From positions 29,034,650 to 29,098,649 of the forward strand of contig NC_134026.1 of assembly GCF_964204645.1 (NCBI RefSeq): DNA of 64,000 nt, written 5' to 3'. Below are positions 23,485 through 33,783 of the stretch, one piece after another; the stretch's first letter is position 1, and each line of letters opens with the position of its first letter. This stretch comes from Tubulanus polymorphus (lineage: Eukaryota > Nemertea > Palaeonemertea > Tubulaniformes > Tubulanidae). A program made the translations under genes and the position numbers. Under the pieces are notes generated by a model. The model was given only the letters and a program-made list of their open reading frames with translations. It was not told the origin of the DNA and ran no database searches.

Positions 23485-26099
23485 TTATGATATATCATGG
23501 AGATGTTTGTGGAATTTCTGTCTCCGGGACAATCCTAATCGTATCGGTTTCTGCTGGTAGTTTTTCACTGGTAGATACTGTGGTACAACACAAGGCGCGT
23601 CATCTATTGAAATGAATACAGCATTTTAACTTCCATATGACCGGCTTCCAAAACTAAGGGAACAAACAATCAAATCAATACCTGATTTGGCTGATTGAAA
23701 TATTCTCAGTGGAGCGTACTTCATATTTTCGGGCGATTCATCCAATGACATGACTTTGAGGTTAACATCTGCATGCAATTTAAGTAAAAGAACCAATTTT
23801 TGAAAACAATACTTTCATCGTTCTTCGGTCATTATCGGTAACTACCTTGTTGAGAAATTCCTGTTTGACTTGTACAAAGAGAAGAACCATACTCGTCTGA
23901 TTCGCTGGCATCGCAAGAATAAACCGCACATTTATCTAGGAAAGAATGAATTAATGATATATGATTGTTACATATTTAATGATTTTTTTTTTTATTGTTT
24001 CGGTTTTCACCTGGTATCTGATCCTTAAAGATGGTAATATCCTGATCTTCATACATGTACTGTTCGTGTTGGCTGATATCAGTATCGGGAACTTCGTGAT
24101 CGGATAACTTCGCTATTTTCAGACTGGAACTGGTCGGGCTCTCTTCGATGATGGCTTCTAATTTTCGCTTCTTCGGAGATTGTTTAAATAGATACGGGTC
24201 ACATTTCTCACACAGTAAACTACGTCCGCGATTATCATGTTTATTTCTTGAAAGATAACTATCTTGACTGTGAATGAAATCCCAACTCCTCGGAATAGAA
24301 ACAACAGATTCCTCCGCGATCACAGTCTGATGATCAATGTTTTTGATGTTTACAGCTTCGATTTCTTCGAGAAACGACGGGAATAATTCGGTAGAATTGG
24401 TTTGAATATCGCAGATATTCTGATTTCTGTACCATTCACTTGGATTCGAGGAACCAACGCTGCTCTTCATTTCACAAACTTCGTGATCGTCTCGTTCATC
24501 GATTTTATTGGTTTGGTATTCAGTAGCATTTGGCTGAGAATTATGACAGGTATATTTTGCTGGTCCCTCCTGGTAATGCACGTCTGAAACCGTGCACAAC
24601 TCATTCGCCGTAATTATGTCTGGCTCAATAATATTTTCCGATTCCGTCGTTGTTTTTGTCGTGTCGTCAATAATCGAGGATTTTGGAATCCCTGCATCAA
24701 GTGTTATATCAGATTTATCAGTTATGATAGTGTCTGATTCCTGCTCTAATAATCTGCGCATTATATCAACATTCATAATGTTTCTAACGATGTCATGAAT
24801 AATCAATGAATCTTCAGTTGTTTCTGTCTCTGGGATGACTGGGCTGTCTGATTCGTTAAATGTTTTTCCTGCGCGACTGTCTACGGTTTCTGTCGTGACG
24901 ACAGACTCGTGGTTTTCCATCCCAGACTTCGGATGCAAAAATGATTCTGATTTTGATCCACAGCTATTTCCATTGATTTCCTCCGCTCCCGATATCACTC
25001 CATCTAATTCAGATCTAACGTCATCTGTTTCTCTATTTAAATCTTTCTCAATTGATAGATCCACTGATTCTGTCTGGACGAATGCACAGATCTGCTTTGG
25101 TTCAATAGCTGTCTTATTACCGACATGTTGGACCATGAGTTCAGACGAATCTAGTACATCCGTATTTGAAATAAACTGTTCAACATCTTCGTTTATCTTT
25201 TCGTGAATCTTCGCTGTAACATTTTGTCCATTCTGTTGTACATCATCTAACATTTTCAATTCTAAGCTTGTCTTAATGCCTTCCATTATTTCTTCAATTA
25301 TTCCCACATATTCTTCCGATAAATTCTGGAAGTTTTCTTCGTCAATTTCCTCGGTAACCGACTCAAGCGTTCTATCATCAATTTTGATATTAACTGCATC
25401 GATCATCTCTGTCAAAATCACCGTAATATCTCCATCATCTGGCGACCACGAATTATCCCTTTCTTCTATTCGTTCTGGTGAATACGTTATCAATTGATTG
25501 CACTGTGATGAGAAATGAACGTTCAAGTTTCTGTTTGGAGATGTTCGAAGTTCCGAAACTTGTTTCAAACAGCTAGGTCTATAAACTTCGTCATCCTGGG
25601 AGCTGAATAAATCACCGGATAAATTAGGTTCTGTTGTATCATGTAGTTCAGATTTAGATACATCAATTTCATCTAATTTTGGGTTGAATAAACCTCCGGT
25701 CATTTCTGCTATAGATACAAATTTTGCTTGGTCAAACGAAGCTGAAATAATGGACATGAATAAGCATGTAGACTGTAGATTCATTCGCCTGACTGGTAAT
25801 TTCACTGATGAGACCCGAAGTTCGAACCCTTGATGGGATTGCATACTACTAGTAGCTGAAACGATCTGATTAGGCTACATTATTCTGGGCTGCCACGGGT
25901 TGCCTCTTGGACAATGATTGGTTTATTTACATCCATGCAAGAAATTGAAGGGAATTTTAATATGTTGTAGATGGTAAGAATACATATTTTATTTACCAAA
26001 CTCGGCGTTTGTAGAACTCGCGTGAATTTCTTCTAGGAGTGAATTATTCTGAACACCAAAAGGTAGTTGAAAGATATTCACTATTTCTTCTCGATCCAT
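23485..26099 (-). CDS. Uncharacterised acidic protein with C-terminal RAD51-interaction motif (RAD51AP1/RAD51AP2-like)
   Basis: Five exons on the minus strand: 26099-25997, 25741-24011, 23935-23846, 23768-23682, 23603-23485. Every junction is phase 1 and each joins as G + CT or G + AT, which strongly supports the model; it gives about 709 residues. Most of the protein is acidic, Ser/Thr/Glu-rich and probably disordered. The last residues (about 691-706) read IRLGLSRRQKFHKHLH, very close to the RAD51-binding C-terminus of RAD51AP1 (LRLGLSRLARVKPLHP) and RAD51AP2. Two FxxA tetrapeptides of the kind that dock on RAD51, FDQA (37-40, followed by KFVSIAE) and FQSA (665-668), are also present. A role in homologous recombination is inferred. 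No other domain is recognised. The long frame continues upstream of 25741 to 25844, but that part is intron. Confidence 0.75.
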
Positions 26100-26207
26100 G
26101 TTTCAACCTGTAAAGACAAATAATTTTCATTTTCTAAATGACACAATATCTTATTCCTAGAATCTTCACACCCGGCATAATCCCGCAGTAGACTAGAGAC
26201 CAGCGCC

Positions 26208-26223
26208 TGCTGCCATCTAGTGA
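26208..26223 (-). promoter_or_regulatory. CTCF-like site
   Basis: On the minus strand TCACTAGATGGCAGCA fits 15 of 16 positions of the vertebrate CTCF consensus CCASYAGRKGGCRSYR. It lies about 110 bp upstream of the RAD51-motif gene, between that gene and the CYRI-MYC-TRIT1 block. Confidence 0.45.
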
Positions 26224-26249
26224 TGAGTGACAGACGCTTGAACTTCTAG

Positions 26250-26338
26250 CGTTAGGAGGGCTTTTAAATTGGCTGCGATAGGCCCATAGCAAGTAGCCGA
26301 TTGTGTTTTGATTTACAAATCGTCCACGATCTCAGAGG
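26250..26338 (+). other. Possible non-coding first exon of CYRI
   Basis: A strong splice donor, CTCAGAG|GTAAGTAAG, at 26338/26339 faces the plus strand. It lies 240 bp from, and divergent to, the start of the RAD51-motif gene. There is no coding frame. The nearest plus-strand gene downstream is CYRI, whose first coding exon starts with an acceptor at 33763, so an untranslated exon in a shared divergent promoter is plausible. Confidence 0.3.
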
Positions 26339-28592
26339 TAAGTAAGACCGGTTTCTAGCGTGCAGTTATACTAATGAAATGTTACAAATTAATGTAACCT
26401 AAAAACAGGTTCTTCATTAAGTGTCAAAAATCGCGCTGAACTATGGGAATTTTTGCCATGACTTCTGGGAAAAAGGAAGCCATTTTAAACCCGGAAGTGA
26501 TTGTTGTATTTTAGGAAAATTGGAAAGGTAAAAATTGTTCCTTTATTTAACTTGTCAGGTCATTAGCCACGAAATAATTCAGCCTCAACTCGTACAATGA
26601 CAATTCACTAAATCTCGAACTGATGTCTTGACAAGAAGATTAACAGCAAGTCACCTGATAGATAACACGAGCCCAGCATTTTATTTTTATTGTCAGCAGT
26701 AGTAGTAGCAGTCAGTACAGTACTCTCCTCACTCGACTCGACACTCCTCAGACCTCAGTGTCTGTCTCCATGACCCTGGCCTAGTACATGCCTCGCTCGG
26801 CTCAACCCCCACAATCAAAACTGTAATATTTCCAATGTCTATAACAATTGCACATTAGTACAGAGTGACGAGTGTTGACCGGTGTTAGTTCTTATAGACT
26901 TATAGACTGACTGGCGTGAATCCGTAAATTTGATTCCTGGACAAATTAAATTGATTAGGGTAGGCCTCATAAGAGTAAGACTGATCTTGCTCAAATCCCT
27001 TATTTGCATATGTTTGGTATTTTCCCTTCATGCCTTCTCGGAGGTGTCTAATAGCCTTACTAGAATCATCAATTCATGCAAATATAAATTTGTTCAGTAC
27101 TCGAACCCAAACTACAAAAGATACACATGTCATATGGGCCTAACACCTGTAGACTCAACCAATTTCTCGATTACCAACACTTATTAATGTGCATTGGATA
27201 CATTATGGTTTTTGCCCCAGTCCAGTGTCCTGTGAAATTAGGATTGATTAGTTCAGTTAAAGTGGGTGAACGAACTGCTCAGCGACAGTATGCTGCTTGG
27301 CTCAAAATAGCAATAACATCTGTTTGCCTTATGTTTGACACTACTGATCCCAGCCAGGCTGACCCTGGTTACTTTTTGATTCAGATTGGATCCTCTAATT
27401 GATATGTGCATAATTTGATTAAATGTAAACAACATTGACAGGAGTTCTCATTATTGTATCTACGTCAATGCTTTTTGGTCGGAGACAGGATGAAACTAAC
27501 TACATGGTTTTGAATCCGGCCCCGGTCTCATAGATTGGGTATCAAAGTTATCCCTCTACTAGGGGTAAATCCTCAATCACAATCACCGTAGTAACAATAC
27601 ACAACATGGTAATATGACAAGGACTATTATACAGCCATATCTATATAACTTGGCCCTTGTATCTTATCAAGAGAAATATGGACGAAGTAATGATTATTTC
27701 TTTGTCACTTTGAACTGCAATGTTTTGATGAAAATACCTGTATCAATTTAGGAGATTTTTGTATTCTTTGGGTAGAAAAAAGAGCTTATTTCGGGCTGTT
27801 ATTAGTTTTGAAGTCAACTTGAAAGCTAGTTCATATTTTTACATAGAAATGTTCCATTTGCTTAATGCTAGTATTTTGAGGTTCATAAATGGTCTGTATA
27901 GAGAATCTCAGTGACACAAGAGAAGTCGTTTTTCCCATTGAAATTTTTTAGTCAAAAAAGTCAATTATTTGATGAAAAACCTGCGATCTATTGAGATATA
28001 ATTAGTTACCATGAATCCTGGAATACGGAAGAGATATGGGAATAATTATGCGCAGCGCTTTTGTGTCTAGGTGATGGAAAATATCACCAATATTCTGTCA
28101 TTATATCTGACCTGAATTTTTGAACTATGATATTTTTGTCAATTTCTTTTTTTTTTGATATATGAATTCTGACACACCGTTCACACCAGAATGTAAAGAG
28201 CTATAGCGGTGTGTGATACTTGTGGGTTTTTATGTCGCTGTCGGATTTGGTTTTATATGGAAAACGCTTTTGATATTGCCAGTGAAATTATCATACTCGT
28301 AAAAATATGTGATGTGACTAGAGAGAGAAGTGTGATATACTGTGTGCCTATGTGTGATTTATCGAGGTATCACTAAATCAATGATTTTTCAGTTTCCCAC
28401 TTGATCGATCATTGACCAATCGCGTGACGAATCAGTCTGTTATAAGACTGTTGTTGAAGAACGTGTAATCTATCTATCCAATAGTTTTATCATCGTGAGT
28501 AGCTGGTGCTGCTGGCGACTGAATGTTAGCTACAGTCAGCAGTCTGTGTGTCAGTCAGATAGTACTGTGAGCAGTTATTTACAGGATACATC

Positions 28593-28620
28593 ATGGCTGC
28601 AGTTTGTGGATGTGGAGTCA
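28593..28620 (+). other. Possible alternative first coding exon of CYRI
   Basis: An ATG in strong context (ACATCATGG) opens nine codons, MAAVCGCGV, ending at a strong GTGAGT donor with one base left over. The CYRI exon starts at 33764, 20 bp before its own ATG, and those 20 bases are open in exactly the matching phase ([14 protein letters not shown]). Splicing would add 16 residues in front of the usual start. Upstream are CCAAT (GACCAATCGCG, near 28415) and TTATAA (near 28440) sequences. Confidence 0.4.
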
Positions 28621-28703
28621 GTGAGTAGTAGTAATAGTTATCAAATAGTTTCAGGATTCCTGAAGTACAGTAGTCGAACCTAGGTTAAGTCTCGTCACGA
28701 TTT

Positions 28704-28801
28704 TTAAGTCGCAATTTCTATTCCCATTCCATTTACTAAGTGTAAGTCATCATTTGGAATAAGTCGTCAACATAATAATCGTCCCTGCTATGACGACTTA
28801 A
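28704..28801. mobile_element. Candidate MITE with TTAAGTCG termini, copy 1
   Basis: The segment begins TTAAGTCG (28704-28711) and ends CGACTTAA (28794-28801), an exact inverted terminal pair. The internal sequence aligns loosely with 32489-32577. TTAA ends recall piggyBac-type targets, but no transposase is present and the family is unidentified. Confidence 0.45.
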
Positions 28802-29904
28802 ACTAAGTTTGATTGCAGCAAATCTATATTTGAAATTTTTTAGGATTTTGAATCTTAAACAGAATTTCTTGTAAAACGTGTATAGTAGGAAGGAATGTAA
28901 CAATGAATGTTGTTGTTGTGGTTGAGTAATAGAAACAGATGTTTCTGTTAATAGCTTCAGAATCTTTTAACTACCAGAATAAACCACCGACTGATTGAAT
29001 ATACTATTGACTGATGTGTAGCCTTCAAAATAAACAGATTTAAAGTGAAATTTACATTGAAATACAGATAGGTTAGCCAAGGAATTTATATCTCATTCTT
29101 ATATCACACATTAGCCTACAGTGGACAGGAATGATAAGAATTATATCTAGCCCTATAACAAATAATAGGAAGGTTTTATAGTCGCTTACCTTGTTATTGA
29201 AATTAGTACATGGATAGGCTTCTGTCTAAATTTACACAACATTCAGTTGGATAAACAATGATTTATAGTATTTTTTGTACTACTACAGATTTGTTCATAT
29301 AATGCGTATCCATTTTTCACTGCTGTAACGTTGCACATTGATTTTGCTAAGTTTTTTTTTTGCTTGAGTAAATATTGTTTCCACTCAGAAGAGTCTGGTG
29401 CCGAGTAATTTCCTGACACGTTGTATATCTAAGGCTCAATGCTCATAGAATGTTTTCAGGGGATTATTGAGTTATCTTTGTCCTTCGTACTCCATTGATG
29501 GTCAGTAATTTCGTGATGATCTTTCATAGATCTATTCTGGTTATAGTCGTAGTTATTCGGTTTCCTACATTTCCTCACAGGTTAGAATAACTTCAAAGTA
29601 TTTCTTTCATCATCTCGATTTCATCTGATTTACTGTATCTGTCTCTACTTCTGTACAGCTAATTCGAGAATAAACATAGTTTTATTTTTCCGCTGAAATA
29701 TGTAACAGTATTCGCTGCTTGTAACTGATTGGATGTAGGTTGATAATATTCATGTAATAGTTCATCCGATGAGGGAGAGTTGCATACATGGAACAGTCTG
29801 ATTTCACAATAGGTTTCATTACCGAACACCTTTGTCGTTGTCTTTGTGTCGCTGGTGAGCTAGTTGAAGTGGAATCAATCTTTTGTTCTCATCCAGTTAA
29901 TCTT

Positions 29905-29984
29905 CGAGTGACAGAAATAGCTGTCTCACTCTCATGAGGTTCGATTACGAGTGACAGAAATAGCTGTCTCACTCTCATGAGGTT
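29905..29984. repeat. Tandem pair of a 37-bp hairpin-forming unit
   Basis: A 37-bp unit starting CGAGTGACAGAAATAGCTGT occurs at 29905-29941 and again, identical, at 29948-29984 (43-bp period, six-base spacer). Within each unit GAGTGACAG faces CTGTCTCACTC, an inverted repeat with a two-base bulge, so each unit can fold. Confidence 0.7.
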
Positions 29985-32422
29985 TGAGTTCAGTTCAATA
30001 ACGGGATATGTTTATTCTGATATTGCTGTAATACGTGTGAACACCAATGCATGACGTGTCCATTCATGCATTTCTATTGTATATCAGGAATTCATATTTC
30101 ATTGGAATTGTCTCGTTTTTCATACAGATTCAGACTGATGAAATAAGATGATTTCCCTCTGTAATATTCTAGACTAGCAGATGATTTTAGATAATGTAGA
30201 AAATCCCATAAGAAATCCACAGAAAGATGAATAGAGAGGTTTATACTTCATAATCCTGTTGTATTCGTAAGGATAATAAAGTCGAAACGATGAATACATT
30301 ACTAAATCAAGGAAACGTTTTTGCCTTCATTTTTTCATTCTTAGTGTGAGATTTTCTATATTATGGTAGAATTATGGTGTTTCATCAATGATGGTTTCAC
30401 TGCAATGTTTATGATTCTAGATGATTAAATTCTGATAAACCTGTCACTTGTATCCACGATTATTATATCTAACGCCGGCCTACTTGAAGAATTGTAAGTG
30501 TTTAAATGACTCAGCTCAATTATTGTATTGTGTCATTTACCTAAATGATGGAGGGTTCTTTAGTGTCTGCTCTTAACTTTCATATCTACTACTCTGCCAT
30601 ACTATTAGCTCTTATATCGTCCAATTGCTATAAAACATACATTTTAAAGTGGATATTGCGGCATATGCCGCGTAAGGATCATTAAAATGCTAAACATTGT
30701 TCATTCCAATGAATCTTTAGTGAAAGTTTTACAGTTTCCCTAGTGTAGCCTACATTGATCGCGTGTGGATTATTGAGATGATGGTTTGGTGGAATTTCAC
30801 ATTGGAATTCCGGCGTTGTGCATGTATGTAGATAGACCTGGGTATGCATCTGAGGGAATATCAGTTCTGACAGACTGTCGAATCATTAAAAAACATTCTG
30901 TTCATTCTATTAGACATGCTGAAAATATCCTCCACGCTCTCAATCGTATAGGCCTAGATAAAAAGCTTCTATTAGATATGTGTTGTTTGTTGAGATACGG
31001 AAGAAAAATAAAATGATGCTCAGTGATATAACATCAGCTAGAGGTTTATTCCGAATCCAGGTGCATCATCTTTCATCTACAGTAAATTGCTTTTTAGATG
31101 AGTAAATTTTCACATGTTTCCACCATTGCTCGTATCGAAAGAGACAGGTATATAAATACACTACAAACTCAATCCTCTGATCGAACCGTATAAAAAGTAC
31201 ATAGAATTGAGGAAACGCTGATGCATTTATCCTGAGTTGTATATATCTCCCAAATGATGTCCATGAGAATTTTGTGTGTTCGAGCAATTAAATCAATTAC
31301 CATATATTGCGACTCCCAGCAGTCGTTCAGTGAATAAACTTCAATATACATCAACTTACACCAGTCCCAGGAGTCACTCTACCCTCCCTTTATATAACAT
31401 CATTTCCAGCATGTGAGTGACTGTTTATATATGAGCTTTCTGTGGTCCCTTCACATTTCTTAATGATCTCAGTGGGAGAATGAGAGGGTTAAGTAGTTTT
31501 GTATCGGACAACCGAGACAGCTGATCGTTGCTGTATTGCGGCATCATTTGATTGATTAACGGAATCTGTTTATCTGACAGAAATTACATCCGATATCCAA
31601 TATATAGCGTTCCTCATTGTTTACCGTAAACCTATTGTAATCTACGTTTGATGATTAAAATCGAATTCCTTTCCATGTTTTCAAGGACACGGAATGGAAT
31701 CTTAATTAAAATTCTTGAAGATATCGACTTTACAGAGCATACTGCCTCCAGAGACATTGTGCAGTAATTTGGAAGGTGTTCAGAATATTGATATTACTAT
31801 TTTGTGAGTCATTTTCCGGGGCTGTCAAATTTTGATCAGATGGTTGCGATAGATCGGACCTAATAATGTGACGTGGTTGAGGGGACACTGCATATGGAGC
31901 TATTTGTGTAGAATGTCTTGTAGAATGTTCAGTATGTAGGGTTGAATGAGAGTGAAGTGTCAACTGAGTCACTATAAGCCACCAGTTGCTTGATTTATCT
32001 GCGTAGGAACTTTGAGTCATAGTTCTCACTTCACTGATAAAATCTTTTTCATTATTAGTGATGTTCGCTTGTGGCGGCTGTTTTCACCACAAAATCTAAA
32101 GACTACCTAGCAGCGTTATTGTATAATAATACAGAAAACAAAACAGGTGTTCAGTTAAGAAAATCAGAAGTTTCTCGTGGCATTTATTTATTTTCTTTCA
32201 CGCGTCGAAATGATAAACCAACTGTTTTCCGAGGATGGTATCTTTCTTTCGAGTGTATCAAAATATAAACCTCCCTCTGGTGAATGATATGATAGTTGAA
32301 TGTCATTCTGTCTGAATACGTTGACTGTTTGAACCGGATGTCCCTTAATGATAGATGATATTTATCATTAATCGTTGTCATGGAAATCTCTACGTTGTTT
32401 TCAGCCCACATACAGTCATCGG

Positions 32423-32577
32423 ATAAGTCGTCGCATTGCTTAAGTCATGTTACTTAAGTCGTCACATTATTTAAGTCGTCATTGTCTTTGAGTCGCGATT
32501 AGTATTTCCAAATCATTTTTCTAAGAGTAAGTCGTCATATGATGGTCGTTTCGACTACGACGACATAAGCGACTTAA
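32423..32577. mobile_element. Candidate MITE with TTAAGTCG termini, copy 2, with internal short repeats
   Basis: AAGTCGTC or AAGTCATG motifs recur at about 32424, 32440, 32454 and 32471, every 14-17 bp. A body resembling copy 1 (AGTCGCGATTAGTATTTCC, then AAGAGTAAGTCGTCAT) follows and ends in CGACTTAA at 32570-32577. Confidence 0.45.
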
Positions 32578-33783
32578 CGCTTGACCGGATGAGAATCGTC
32601 GGTCGATCGATACAGAAATATCGTCGTCACGAGACGGAGAACGGTCTCCGGATATCGAGCTCAGTGTCACCAGCGCTGCGGCATCTGCAATTTGCCGTCG
32701 ACTGTTAACACTTGAGATTAACAGCGATGATACTTCATTGTTGACTGAACGGTCGTGAAGTGTAAAATCTGGCGACACGATGAACAGCGTGTTCGGTAAA
32801 TGTCAATGAGCGATGTCTTCTAGTTTGTAATACTCATATTCCTCGGTGCACATTTTCCGATATAGATTGATTTTACTACTAATACCTAGTCTGATTATCT
32901 AATAGAATGAGTCATCTACGTCTACCCCATATAGTCTGTCATATCCTAATTTCATCGTAATTGATTAGAAGCGATTAGTTGTAATTCATGCACAGATTCT
33001 ATGTCGGGACTGTTTTTTGTTGTTATTTAGCTGCAGTATTATGTATAGTATAGCGAGATATGGGGGCTATAGGGGCAGCTGGGGTCATGCGGGCAGTAGA
33101 ACCATTCATCAGGTCTTTATTTCATTTTCAAAAAAAAATATCCTTTTTTTCTCGTAGTCGGGAAATATTTTCTGTTTAGGCCCCGAGGGTTCAATAAGGC
33201 TAGGGATACAATCCTGAACGGATTATAAATATATTTCGCTGTTATGACTTGTTTTCTCGGTGAGTTCGCTCGACTCGAGGTTTCGTCTCTGTAAGACATT
33301 AAAGCTCCGGGTTATGATGTGATTATTACCTGTAGATAGTTCGAATTAACTCTATTAACCGTACATATCGGTGGCATGTTAATGAGATATTTCGACTCCA
33401 CCTGACTTGTATTACATGAATCATGCTGATATACCAGTTATAAAGCTCGAATATAAACCAGGAAGCTTTTTATTCTGACGCACTGTTTGATATAAACACC
33501 ACTGACTATACGCGCTAAAGGTCTGTTTTTTGATGTTGAGATATATATATATATATGCCTATTATTTGGGGTGTTCACTTAACGGAGCAAAGTTTAGTAA
33601 AGATTATAGTGTTCTCTGTGTGTTACAATCATATAGAGTGTGATATTTGATTTTTTTCGTCGGTAATAATATTTGATTGCCAATCCTGATAATTCATGTA
33701 GTCGCTGTCTGGTTGGTTTAACGTGTTTACTGAGTGTTGATATATATTTCGTTTACATTTCAGCTGCATGTGGCCCTCCAGTG

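Larger units (their letters stand above)
26340..33763. other. Long upstream/first-intron region of CYRI
   Basis: There are no other recognisable protein genes. It contains the candidate exon at 28593-28620, two related TTAAGTCG elements (28704-28801, 32423-32577), a tandemly duplicated 37-bp hairpin unit (29905-29984) and an (AT)n run near 33540. It probably holds regulatory DNA for CYRI, and possibly for MYC downstream. Confidence 0.5.

Noticed and set aside
24402-25497. Plus-strand ORFs inside the RAD51-motif gene
   Set aside because: They are shadows of the 1.7-kb minus-strand exon, whose frame is supported by four in-phase junctions.
25790-25840. tRNA-like GTTCGAACCC in the RAD51-motif gene intron
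   Set aside because: No matching A box or cloverleaf could be drawn; it is probably chance or a very old SINE scrap.
29905-29984. CRISPR-like array
   Set aside because: There are only two repeat units with a six-base gap, in animal intronic DNA.
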